From: a virus
Length of the DNA stretch: 61,697 nucleotides
Reading direction: 5' to 3' (one strand)
Virus record (IMG/VR): IMGVR_UViG_3300009285_009643
Location: 1 to 61,697 of that record
Both the position numbers and the translations under genes were made by a program. A model generated the notes under the pieces. It worked only from the letters and a program-made list of their open reading frames with translations. It did not search any database and was not told the origin of the DNA. Positions 5,743-13,629 of this stretch are shown here, one piece after another (the first letter of the stretch is position 1; each line of letters starts with the position of its first letter).

Positions 5743-6116
5743 AAGAACTGCCAAAAGAACTCGAGGTTTACTTGCCTGACGAGGACCCGGTCTATGAAAT
5801 GATGGTCTCTACCCCTCCAGAGGAAACCAAGGCCACAATCTGTGTGTCTGAGGAATTATTGGAGCATTACGAGGCAGTAATCAAAGCAAGAGATGAAATT
5901 CTAAACGACTCCGAGTCCTCCGGTGGGGAAAAATCGTCCATTATCAACTCGACGACTGCCGTACTCAAGGACCTGTTGAAGATGCTGGAGGCCGCCAACA
6001 ACGCTGATACCGTCGCCAGACTCCAGCAGGCTGTTTATAACTCGCTTCAAGAGGCTTCGCCAGAGCTGAAGGAAAAAGTGCTGACTCTATTGGAAAAACA
6101 TCTGGAGCAAGTGTGA
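5739..6116 (+). CDS. Putative small terminase subunit, 125 residues
   Basis: It overlaps the HTH gene upstream and the large terminase downstream, so all three are coupled. The product is acidic and helical: VSEELLEHYEAVIKARDEIL, then a long helical part ending in KVLTLLEKHLEQV. This suits the oligomerisation part of small terminases, while the DNA-binding HTH may reside in the neighbouring 62-residue protein. The assignment rests mainly on position. No direct family motif is seen. Confidence 0.5.
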   Translation: MKELPKELEVYLPDEDPVYEMMVSTPPEETKATICVSEELLEHYEAVIKARDEILNDSESSGGEKSSIINSTTAVLKDLLKMLEAANNADTVARLQQAVYNSLQEASPELKEKVLTLLEKHLEQV

Positions 6117-7795
6117 ATAAACTCGCCAAGAACTTCCTCGAGTCGCTTAAAGCCCAGCTTGGTAACTCCGCTTCTTTCATTGATTTCATCCAAAATGAAA
6201 CATATCTAGGTGGAAAACCCTTCAGTTTCGTTGATCACGAGTACCAACTTAAAATACTTGAAATAATAGAGGAGAGAAAACCGCTGTACCTGGTCGTCGG
6301 GAAGTGCTCACAGATTGGGATTAGTGAGTTATTTCACAGACTAGTGCTTGCACGGATGGCAATTCGGCCAGGAACGTCAGTAGTTATTTCCTTTCCGACG
6401 AAGACCCAGTCACTTGAAGTGACCAAGACCAGGGTGTCCAACATCATAGAGACCTCACCGCGCCTTGCCAGTCTGATCAACAAGGACGTGGACTCAGCCT
6501 CGGTGAAGCAGTTCGGCAACTCCTCCATACTTTTCTCTCTTGGTGGTTCGAAGACCTCTGATAACTCCAAGATATCGAGGCCGGTTTGCACATTGCTCGT
6601 TGACGAAATCGACCGGCAGAACGACAAGACCGTTTCCTCCTACCGGGCCCGTATGCAGCACACCAAGGAAGAGCAACGGATGATCTTCTACGTATCCACG
6701 CCGACCGCCGCGGGAATTGGTGTGGATTATCACCTGTCCAATGCAAGGACTCTGTTCATCGCCCACGTTTTATGTCCTGAATGCGGCGGTAATTTCCTCG
6801 CTGACTATTATGAGCATGTGAAGCTTCCAGGTTTTGATGAGTCGTTGAAGTATCTGACCAATGCAACATTAGCTATCCTTGATCCCTACCAAGCGTATTT
6901 GGAATGCCCACTCTGTTTTGCCAAGCTATACAACAATTGGACCACGTACTGGGAAGAGAAGGAGAATCCACTCGGAAAGCGGGGGAAGATCGGCGTGGCC
7001 CTTGACCCGTTCGTGGCGCCGGCGATCATCCCTATGTCGGATCTGGTGTCGGCCTCCCTGGAGTACACCGATTATGTGGAGTGGTTGAATCAGGGGCTAG
7101 GCAAGGTGGCTGATCTGAAGGACTCCTCCATCCAACGTGAGCATATAAAGTTCGAGCACTCTGATCAGATTACCGGTCAGTACATCGCAGGAATTGACCT
7201 AGGCAAACTAAATCATATAACTATCGGGGTGTTACGTCCTGATACCAGTATTCATGTGACGGAAATTCACGTAGTGAAGCTGCCTGATCTGGATGATTTT
7301 ATTGAAAAGCTGTTCACTCGGATCAGGTTCTCGGCGGTGGTCGTAGACTCCATGCCCTACACTGACAAGGTTTACAAGCTGGTGGCCAAGTATTCCAGGA
7401 TGTTTTCGGCGATTTATGTTGATCCGATCAAGCCGATGCCGGAACTGTTCAAATTGCAGATGACAGACAAGTACGACGAAGTGGTACGACAGGTGACCAT
7501 TAACAAGAACTCGATGATGGACCTGTTTGCTAACAGCCTCGAGCATTTCTTCACCTTCGAACCATCGCCGCTGGAGGGACTGCTTGTCCAGCACATGTCC
7601 GATATGCGACGGGTGAGGGACTGGGAGCGATCAGAGGAGGAGTTACGCTACAAGTGGGTGAAGTCAAAAAACGGTGTTGACCACGGGCACCACAGTATGA
7701 TCTATCTTTTCACTGCAGCTAAACTTGCAGCAGCTGATGTGGTGAATGATTTCTGCCAGCCTATCACTATTAGGAAATTCAAAAACCGAAATTAA
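6113..7795 (+). CDS. terL: Terminase large subunit (GpA-like)
   Basis: Packages DNA into the prohead: an N-terminal ATPase motor and a C-terminal nuclease that cuts the concatemer. The GTG start overlaps the preceding TGA. ATPase: a deviant Walker A, GKCSQIGISE (63-72), Walker B LLVDEID (161-167), and coupling motif VSTPTAAG. Two Cys pairs (CPEC 221-224, CPLC 265-268) form the zinc finger typical of lambda GpA-type terminases. The nuclease has acidic residues in GIDLG (D362), VVVDS (D412) and VDHGHH near 525. At 560 residues it has the usual length. It is followed by portal and protease genes as expected. Confidence 0.9.
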   Translation: MNKLAKNFLESLKAQLGNSASFIDFIQNETYLGGKPFSFVDHEYQLKILEIIEERKPLYLVVGKCSQIGISELFHRLVLARMAIRPGTSVVISFPTKTQSLEVTKTRVSNIIETSPRLASLINKDVDSASVKQFGNSSILFSLGGSKTSDNSKISRPVCTLLVDEIDRQNDKTVSSYRARMQHTKEEQRMIFYVSTPTAAGIGVDYHLSNARTLFIAHVLCPECGGNFLADYYEHVKLPGFDESLKYLTNATLAILDPYQAYLECPLCFAKLYNNWTTYWEEKENPLGKRGKIGVALDPFVAPAIIPMSDLVSASLEYTDYVEWLNQGLGKVADLKDSSIQREHIKFEHSDQITGQYIAGIDLGKLNHITIGVLRPDTSIHVTEIHVVKLPDLDDFIEKLFTRIRFSAVVVDSMPYTDKVYKLVAKYSRMFSAIYVDPIKPMPELFKLQMTDKYDEVVRQVTINKNSMMDLFANSLEHFFTFEPSPLEGLLVQHMSDMRRVRDWERSEEELRYKWVKSKNGVDHGHHSMIYLFTAAKLAAADVVNDFCQPITIRKFKNRN

Positions 7796-7825
7796 TGACT
7801 TGACACCATCCTGACCCGGGAGTAA

Positions 7826-7854
7826 ACCTCCGTAATAACCCCTAACACGGAGGT
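7826..7854 (+). promoter_or_regulatory. Hairpin masking the ribosome site of the gene at 7860
   Basis: ACCTCCGT (7826-7833) is perfectly complementary to ACGGAGGT (7847-7854), which contains the GGAGG ribosome site for the ATG at 7860. The folded RNA would hide this site. A TTGACA at 7800-7805 upstream has only a poor -10 partner. Confidence 0.5.
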
Positions 7855-7859
7855 GCTAC

Positions 7860-8042
7860 ATGGTGATACCGGAAGACAGTTTGACCATCGTAAGAAGATC
7901 CGATAGAGTCATCATCAAAAATAGGTACTGCCCGTTTGAGTGCCTCCATCAAGGTCATAACGGCGAGGTGTTGGGATCGTGTGATCGGTTTCGGCGAGAG
8001 CCGACCGGGGTTAAACTCTGCTTTCCCAAAGACAGCCAATGA
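7860..8042 (+). CDS. Hypothetical Cys-containing protein, 60 residues
   Basis: ATG behind GGAGGTGCTAC, a strong site that can be masked by the hairpin 7826-7854. The product has Cys at C-P-F-E-C-L-H, SCDRF and LCF. This is a beta-rich small protein with possible metal binding and a basic middle. It overlaps the next gene by four bases. It lies between terminase and portal; a packaging accessory role is inference only. Confidence 0.6.
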   Translation: MVIPEDSLTIVRRSDRVIIKNRYCPFECLHQGHNGEVLGSCDRFRREPTGVKLCFPKDSQ

Positions 8043-8239
8043 ATCTCCCGGAAGAGAATTTCAACGTGCTGCCGAAAGATAGGGACGGGGTGTATTTGGT
8101 GCTGAACACTCTTTGTAAAAGAGGCGGTGTCTGCGAGAGTTTCTCCAGTCAAGGGTCGCTGAAACGTTGCGGGTACTACCGGATCTTTGGCAACGACAAA
8201 TGGTGCACCAGGGCCCCAGGCACCGTAGAAATTAACTGA
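8039..8239 (+). CDS. Hypothetical Cys-containing protein, 66 residues
   Basis: Start overlaps the previous stop (ATGA). Like its upstream neighbour it carries scattered Cys (LCKRGGVC, RCGYYRIFG, WCTRAPG). The two may be related small beta-rich proteins formed by duplication, although similarity is too weak to be sure. No function recognised. Confidence 0.55.
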   Translation: MNLPEENFNVLPKDRDGVYLVLNTLCKRGGVCESFSSQGSLKRCGYYRIFGNDKWCTRAPGTVEIN

Positions 8240-8318
8240 GTGTTGCCGGCTTTATCAGGCCACGCCCCCAACCTGTGCGGTAGGTGACATTCAGTTCCTT
8301 TTACTCGTTGAGAAAACC

Positions 8319-8789
8319 GTGAACACAATTATCCAGATGTGGGAAGGGATACCGCTGCAACTCAACGAGCAGATAGCCCAACTATTTCCACACTGCGGGT
8401 TCGATGATTTTCCCGACAATTGTTGCGGAGCTGGTCAGGGGATCTGGGAGAAGTTGGTGCCGGATTATATCTATATCTCGCCGGTCATTATCCGCGACGC
8501 CAATCCAACAATGGTGAAAATCAGCCCAGCCTGCGCGGGCCACGACCTTGACTGGAACCTATCCAAGCCTACTTGGGATGATTTCCACGAAGCAAACAGC
8601 AGGCTCTACGCCAATATCAAAGCAATTGTGGAAAATAAAACGGAAGCGGGGAGCAACACTCAATATTACGCCCTGCGTTATCCAGCCATCTATGCTCATG
8701 CTGTGAACACCCTAGGCCAGAAGCATTTCTGGAAGATAAAGCAATCTCAAGGGTACCAGATCCCCGACAGTGCCGCTTGGTTGTTGTGA
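8319..8789 (+). CDS. Phospholipase A2-like domain protein, 156 residues
   Basis: GTG start at 8319. It contains NCCGAGQGIWEKLVP (34-48) and ACAGHDLDW (71-79), then DDFHEANSRLYANI. The glycine-rich Ca-loop-like segment plus C-x-x-H-D (H75, D76) is the layout of the phospholipase A2 fold, where the His-Asp pair activates water to cut lipid esters. Phage proteins of this sort are recalled next to terminase and portal genes. Whether this one is catalytic or structural is unknown, since the usual Asp/Tyr partners are not clear. Soluble, no signal peptide. Confidence 0.55.
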   Translation: MNTIIQMWEGIPLQLNEQIAQLFPHCGFDDFPDNCCGAGQGIWEKLVPDYIYISPVIIRDANPTMVKISPACAGHDLDWNLSKPTWDDFHEANSRLYANIKAIVENKTEAGSNTQYYALRYPAIYAHAVNTLGQKHFWKIKQSQGYQIPDSAAWLL

Positions 8790-8820
8790 GACCTCCTTTC
8801 GTTTTCCTAGCAAAATTTAA

Positions 8821-8849
8821 TTGACACGCCAAATTTTTGACTGTACCAT
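8821..8849 (+). promoter_or_regulatory. Candidate promoter before the portal gene
   Basis: TTGACA (8821-8826), 17 bases, TACCAT (8844-8849). The predicted transcription start falls on the portal ATG at 8856, so a message from it would be leaderless or use the internal start at 9063. Confidence 0.45.
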
Positions 8850-8855
8850 CACAGC

Positions 8856-10361
8856 ATGGCGAAAAAACTCTCAAAAATACTAGCAAAGCACCGAAGACGA
8901 CAGGCAGCGGCCCTCCCTGTCACTGACCTCAAAGTCAAAGTTCCGTCCTCGGAGCAGGTCATACCCAGATTTTTGGGCAAGGCCAAAAATGCTGTAATAT
9001 CAGACAGATCCTCGAACATAACCAATTCGGCGTTGTCACCGTTCAGTCGCGGTGAGGCGACGATGAACGAGACTATTAAGAAGTTGGTCTTGGCCTCTCC
9101 GGATCTGTTCAACGCCGTACTCAGCAAAGTAACGACCGCCGTGGCTACCTCTTATACGGTCATTGCCTATGACGAAGTCGGACGGGTAGATGAGGACGCC
9201 ACTGAGCTGGCTCAAGCCTTCACTCGCAAACTCGATTACCAGGCCCCGGCCTACGATAAATTTTATTTGTCTACCGATTCCCGCTCCCTGTCCACCTCCC
9301 TGCTCTATGATAATCTCCGCTACGGAGCTATGTGTGCCGAGTTGGTGCTGGACAAGACCAGGAAACCCAGTCACCTGAAGCCGGTAGCCACCAGGCTGCT
9401 CAAGTGGGCTGATGACACCCCGGGGACCTACCCGGTTTACAAAGGGCCCGACGCTGATGTGCCCCTCAACTTCCCGACAATATTTTACTCAGCTTCACTG
9501 AATGATTCGGAAAGCCCGTATGCTGACAGCCCGCTGCAGGCCGCCATTCAAGCCTGCCTTTGGGACTTTGAATTCACCGACGCCCTGCGTAAGGCTGCTA
9601 TCAAGAACCTGCTCGGTCGGCTGCTGGTGACGATCAACTCAGAGAATTTCCGTAAGACCGTGCCGATTACTGTCCAGGCCGACGTCAAGTTGATGAAAGA
9701 GTACATGGACTCGACTGTCTCCCAACTCGAGGCCCAACTCAACGGACTGGAGCCGGAAGACGCTCTGGTGGTCTTCGACTCGTTACAGGTCACCACCATC
9801 CAGGACAAGAATCGCTCTGAGGATAAATCGATCTCGGTTTTAAAAGACCTGATCAATGGCCGGATCTCGGCCGGCGCCTCCATCCTGCCGTCGATTATCG
9901 GCCGGGGAGATGGCCCTCAGGCCGCCTCAATGGAAGCCCAGCTGTTCGTGGCTTCCTGTACCAAACTGCAGCAAGAGTTAAATATCTTATATTCTCGAGC
10001 ACTTACCCTGTCAGTCAGATTGTTTGGCAAGCCAGTAACTGTGCGGTTCAAATACGCCGAGGCTAACCTCCGGCCGGAACTTGAACTGTCCTCATTCAAG
10101 GCTGTCAACCAATCCACCATCCTCGAGCAGCTGTCACTTGGCCTGATCTCCGATGTCGAGGCCTCAATCATGCTGACCGGCACCTTGCCGCCCAAGGGGT
10201 ATGTGCCCAAATCCGGCACTATGTTCAAGAATTCCTCACCAAACGCCGGCGGCGTCAACGATTATTCCAATACCTCAGCCACTACTTCGGCCAAACCGAA
10301 CAGTGGCCAGAATCAGAAGGCTGGTGGAGACACCAAGTCACCGGGAGTGAAATCGAAATGA
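8856..10361 (+). CDS. Portal protein
   Basis: The dodecameric portal forms the DNA channel at the prohead vertex. Of 501 residues, the central part resembles DUF935/Mu gp29-like portals: a helical crown and stem region ending with the QAASMEAQLFVASC segment and LGLISDVEASIMLTGTLPP, a motif shared by this group. The C-terminus is a polar, Ser/Asn/Gly-rich tail. The ATG at 8856 has no ribosome site. An in-frame ATG at 9063 (MNETIKKLV) is preceded by GTGAGG and may be the true start, which would remove 69 basic residues. It sits between terminase and the head protease, with a four-base overlap downstream. Confidence 0.85.
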   Translation: MAKKLSKILAKHRRRQAAALPVTDLKVKVPSSEQVIPRFLGKAKNAVISDRSSNITNSALSPFSRGEATMNETIKKLVLASPDLFNAVLSKVTTAVATSYTVIAYDEVGRVDEDATELAQAFTRKLDYQAPAYDKFYLSTDSRSLSTSLLYDNLRYGAMCAELVLDKTRKPSHLKPVATRLLKWADDTPGTYPVYKGPDADVPLNFPTIFYSASLNDSESPYADSPLQAAIQACLWDFEFTDALRKAAIKNLLGRLLVTINSENFRKTVPITVQADVKLMKEYMDSTVSQLEAQLNGLEPEDALVVFDSLQVTTIQDKNRSEDKSISVLKDLINGRISAGASILPSIIGRGDGPQAASMEAQLFVASCTKLQQELNILYSRALTLSVRLFGKPVTVRFKYAEANLRPELELSSFKAVNQSTILEQLSLGLISDVEASIMLTGTLPPKGYVPKSGTMFKNSSPNAGGVNDYSNTSATTSAKPNSGQNQKAGGDTKSPGVKSK

Positions 10362-11206
10362 CCATGCTCGCAATTGCCAGAGGGTTTGAAGAAAAGTTCT
10401 ACGCTGCCGAGGCCATGCAAATGGCCAAGCTGGCCGAACTGGCCGCTGCCGGAAACGATCTTGAAGAGGATGACCTTTCACCCATCTTGCAGATCCAAGA
10501 CGGGGTCGGAGTGGTTGAAGTCAGGGGTATGCTCACCAACGTAAATAGCTGGTATAACCAATATATTGGTATGGTAGCCTACGACGAAATCAGAAAAGCC
10601 ACCATTCAAGCCGTTGACTCAGGCGTCGGCGCTATGCTCTATCTCTACGCCTCCCCGGGTGGGCGGGTAGCTGGCATGCATGGCTGCGCTGAGTTGATTT
10701 CGTCGCTGACCATTCCCACCATGACCTTCGCTGAAGAATACATGGCCTCGGCGGCCTTGTTTCTTGGTATCCAAGCTGATCAGGTTTTTGCCGGTGACTT
10801 CTCCGAGGTGGGTTCGGTTGGGGTGATTCAGACAATTATGGACTACTCTGAGCAGATGAAGAAGAACGGGATCTCGGCCAAGCGCTATCGGTCTGGAGAT
10901 CTCAAGCAGGCTGGAAACCCCATGTTCAAGCTGTCAGCCAAAGAGGATAAGTACCTGGCAGAACAGGTAATGTTGTATGCTGAGAAGTTTTACAACATCG
11001 TTTCTGCTGCCCGGGGAATCCCCCGGCCGATGCTTGATTCATTGGATATCACCTCCGGCCGGACCTTCATTGGCGAGCAAGCCAAGACCGTCGGACTGGT
11101 TGACGGAATTTTGACTTTTGATGCCAGTTTTTTGAAAATAGCCGGATTGGCTCAGAAAAATATTGACAGCAGGACTCAACGGACTGTAACGTATGGCAGT
11201 CTATAA
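10358..11206 (+). CDS. Head maturation protease, S49 (SppA) family
   Basis: Cleaves scaffold and head proteins during prohead maturation. The fold shows the SppA/ClpP crotonase pattern: YASPGGRVAGM (oxyanion region, 97-107), the nucleophile Ser131 in YMASAALFLG, and the general base Lys183 in RYRSGDLKQAG, giving the Ser-Lys dyad of family S49. It overlaps the portal stop (ATGA) and is followed by a scaffold-like protein, the usual order in lambda-like heads. The length of 282 residues is normal. Confidence 0.88.
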   Translation: MTMLAIARGFEEKFYAAEAMQMAKLAELAAAGNDLEEDDLSPILQIQDGVGVVEVRGMLTNVNSWYNQYIGMVAYDEIRKATIQAVDSGVGAMLYLYASPGGRVAGMHGCAELISSLTIPTMTFAEEYMASAALFLGIQADQVFAGDFSEVGSVGVIQTIMDYSEQMKKNGISAKRYRSGDLKQAGNPMFKLSAKEDKYLAEQVMLYAEKFYNIVSAARGIPRPMLDSLDITSGRTFIGEQAKTVGLVDGILTFDASFLKIAGLAQKNIDSRTQRTVTYGSL

Positions 11207-11238
11207 CATGTAGCTCTACGGAGCAAGGAGCAAAACAG

Positions 11239-11808
11239 ATGAAAAAGAAAATCCTGTCTCCGGAAGCGTTGGCTGCCCTGGCCGCCGGTACGGTTCTGGA
11301 GCCCGAGGCACGAGCTGAGACAGACGACAAAGGCGAGACCACGACAACTGCTGGTACTGAGACTATTGAGTCTCCTGACACTGTTGATACTTTCAGTGCT
11401 GAAGACAAGGCCGCTTTTGCTGGTCAGATAGAAACCCTCACAACTGAAAAAACTGAACTGGCCTCCCAGGTTGAGGCGCTGACCAAGACCGTCTCTGATC
11501 TTGAGTCAGCAGCCATTTCCGTAAATGCCCAGATCAAAGCCGCGGCTGATGAAGTCAGCGAGTTCAAGGGTATAGTGGTCGGCCAGATCGCAGCGATGCG
11601 AGTCGGCCTGTCGCTCTCCGCTGTCGATATGACCAACTGGACGGCCGAGGCCATCCTCCGGGAATACGCCTCCACCACCGAATCTTTTGAAAAATCTTTT
11701 ATGGCTGGTTCCCGGGTGCCCGAGACTCCAGCTCAAAAACATGAAGCCGTCTCTGTGATTGCTTCGAGCCATGACGCCGCCGACTACGCAGCGCTTGGTT
11801 TCAAATAA
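11239..11808 (+). CDS. Putative scaffolding protein, 189 residues
   Basis: ATG behind AAGGAG. A disordered Thr/Glu-rich region (30-60) is followed by a coiled coil (QIETLTTEKTELASQVEALT, roughly 62-105) and a C-terminal part ending SSHDAADYAALGFK. Acidic disordered plus coiled-coil proteins between the protease and capsid genes are typically internal scaffolds, removed by the protease. The assignment is by architecture and position. Confidence 0.6.
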   Translation: MKKKILSPEALAALAAGTVLEPEARAETDDKGETTTTAGTETIESPDTVDTFSAEDKAAFAGQIETLTTEKTELASQVEALTKTVSDLESAAISVNAQIKAAADEVSEFKGIVVGQIAAMRVGLSLSAVDMTNWTAEAILREYASTTESFEKSFMAGSRVPETPAQKHEAVSVIASSHDAADYAALGFK

Positions 11809-11844
11809 TCTCCTCACTTCAACCCTTTATAGGAGGGAAACCAC

Positions 11845-12294
11845 ATGGCACGTCATACAGTAAAACCCCTAGTCGGCGGTAATGAGTACGACACTTTCAA
11901 GATCACCGGCGCCATCACCGATGTCGACATCGATAAGCCGGTAGCGATTACTGCTACCGACGAGGTCGTCCTCTGTTCCGACGGCGACGAGATCTATGGC
12001 TTTATCTCTTCGATTGAGCCTAATCTCGCAGACGGCAAGGTCGTTGTTGGCGTACAGCTTTCCGGTAGAAAGTATGTCATCTTGGACGGTGCTGCCGCCG
12101 TAGGCACCCTGGTCGAGGCTGCGGCCAATACAGCGGCCGGTACTGCCAAGGCTGGAAATTATGGGTTGGTTTCGGTTCACACCTACGACACCACCACCGC
12201 CATCACCCTGGCAGCTGATATTTTCTCCAAGAACTGGAAGGTCATCTCAGGGACCGGGCTTGACACCTCTACTGCTCTTATTGAGAAGCAGTAA
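11845..12294 (+). CDS. Head decoration (cement) protein, 149 residues
   Basis: Strong ribosome site (AGGAGGG). The sequence is beta-rich and Ala/Thr/Asp/Gly-rich without charged helices. It begins MARHTVKPLVGGNEYDTFKI and contains the segment GKVVVGVQLSGRKYVILDG. This fits capsid-stabilising proteins that bind expanded heads. It lies directly before the major capsid gene, with 33 bases between, as lambda gpD precedes gpE. No specific family was identified. Confidence 0.65.
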   Translation: MARHTVKPLVGGNEYDTFKITGAITDVDIDKPVAITATDEVVLCSDGDEIYGFISSIEPNLADGKVVVGVQLSGRKYVILDGAAAVGTLVEAAANTAAGTAKAGNYGLVSVHTYDTTTAITLAADIFSKNWKVISGTGLDTSTALIEKQ

Positions 12295-12327
12295 AAACCA
12301 CTTACACTTCACATAAGGAGCACGACA

Positions 12328-13527
12328 ATGACAGTAGCAATTAGGCGCCCTGATGGCGGAATCGAGCAGATCGAATTGAACGGGATGGCTCTCTATCGTG
12401 AGGCCATGGACAAAAAGATTCCGCTGCGAAAATTGATGAACCAGAAGTACCCCACGATAGCCGGCGGGCCCGATTCGTTTATGCAGGCTTGTCACTCAGC
12501 TGGGTTGCGTTTTTCCGATAACGACCATACCGGAGTCCCAGCAGCCAACCTGCAGGAAATCTTTGACCCGGCGGTTGACGCTACTGGTTCGTATACCAGT
12601 TCTCCGGCGGTGCCAGATAGTCGTATTCTCTTTCCCGCGGCCCTTCTTGAAGTCATCGAAGATCAGTTGCAGTCTAAAGAAGATGTAGCCACTGGCGCTT
12701 TCGAAAATCTTATCGGTTATCGTAAGACCATCACCACCCCCCGGTTCGAACAACCAGTTGTTTCCTATTCCGGTGCCCAAGGCCCGGAAGACTCTGCCTT
12801 TCAGCGCGTGGCCCAGAACACTCGGCCGCCGATCATGTTGTCCATCAAGGCAGCTGATGTTTCTCGGACCGTTCCTACCACTGCTATTGGTATGGAGATC
12901 TCCCGGGAAGCCCTGCAGGCTACCACCCTGGACTTCGTGGCCATGACCATGACCCGTTTCCTGAAGAAAGCCAACTACGCTGAGTGGGTTACTCAGATGG
13001 GCCTGCTTTTATCCGGCGATCCTGACGCGAAAGTTACTACCATGTCGGCTGCCACTTCGGCCCTCTCAGTGGTTAAGGCCTCTGCCTATGACTCCACCAT
13101 CGTTGCCAACGGCGTTGTTACCCAGAAAGCCTGGTTGGCCTTCCTGTACGCCAACAGTATGGAAATGCAGAAGACCCACATGGTCTGTGATTTTGCTGCA
13201 GCTTTGGCAATCGAGAATCGTACTGGCCGCCCAACGAATGTCATGAATAACTCAATAGATAGGCTTGACGTCCCGTTCAGAATTTCTTACCCTGTGTTCC
13301 AGTCGTCTGTGGATCTGATTGTCATGCCCACAGGCACTTTCACAGCAAACACAGTTATGGCAATTGATAAGAGCCAGGCAATTGCCAAGGTTACCTCATC
13401 TGCAGCCGAGTACTCAGCAATAGAGGAGGTGGTTATGAAGAAGGCCACAAATATTAGGCTAGACCGAGGCTGGACAATTTATCGCATGTATGATGACGGA
13501 TTTGGGGTCCTATCGCTTATTGCATAA
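12328..13527 (+). CDS. Major capsid protein
   Basis: The 399-residue protein builds the icosahedral shell. It lies after scaffold and decoration genes, behind a strong AAGGAG site, and before a strong terminator, as expected for a highly expressed capsid gene. An N-terminal helical arm is followed by a mixed alpha/beta body with the SRTVPTTAIGMEISREALQA segment, typical of HK97-fold capsids (E-loop to A-domain region). The protein ends in an A-domain-like tail RLDRGWTIYRMYDDGFGVLS. No cleavage site could be identified with confidence. Confidence 0.8.
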   Translation: MTVAIRRPDGGIEQIELNGMALYREAMDKKIPLRKLMNQKYPTIAGGPDSFMQACHSAGLRFSDNDHTGVPAANLQEIFDPAVDATGSYTSSPAVPDSRILFPAALLEVIEDQLQSKEDVATGAFENLIGYRKTITTPRFEQPVVSYSGAQGPEDSAFQRVAQNTRPPIMLSIKAADVSRTVPTTAIGMEISREALQATTLDFVAMTMTRFLKKANYAEWVTQMGLLLSGDPDAKVTTMSAATSALSVVKASAYDSTIVANGVVTQKAWLAFLYANSMEMQKTHMVCDFAAALAIENRTGRPTNVMNNSIDRLDVPFRISYPVFQSSVDLIVMPTGTFTANTVMAIDKSQAIAKVTSSAAEYSAIEEVVMKKATNIRLDRGWTIYRMYDDGFGVLSLIA

Positions 13528-13569
13528 ACATCCTACATACTTAGCTGAGTCTCATCTTCTCCTCAGCTT

Positions 13570-13611
13570 CCCTTAGCCAAGTTTTAACCTTGGCTAAGGG
13601 AGTTTGTTTTA
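13570..13611 (+). terminator. Rho-independent terminator after the capsid gene
   Basis: CCCTTAGCCAAG (13570-13581) and CTTGGCTAAGGG (13589-13600) form a perfect 12-bp stem with a seven-base loop, followed by AGTTTGTTTT. It ends rightward transcription from the head genes. Read on the minus strand it would also stop the endonuclease message, though the tail is weaker that way. Confidence 0.85.
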
Positions 13612-13629
13612 TTACCCCCAGATTAAATT

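Noticed and set aside
7800-7828. TTGACA followed at 17 bases by TAAACC
   Set aside because: The -10 match is poor; not listed as a promoter.
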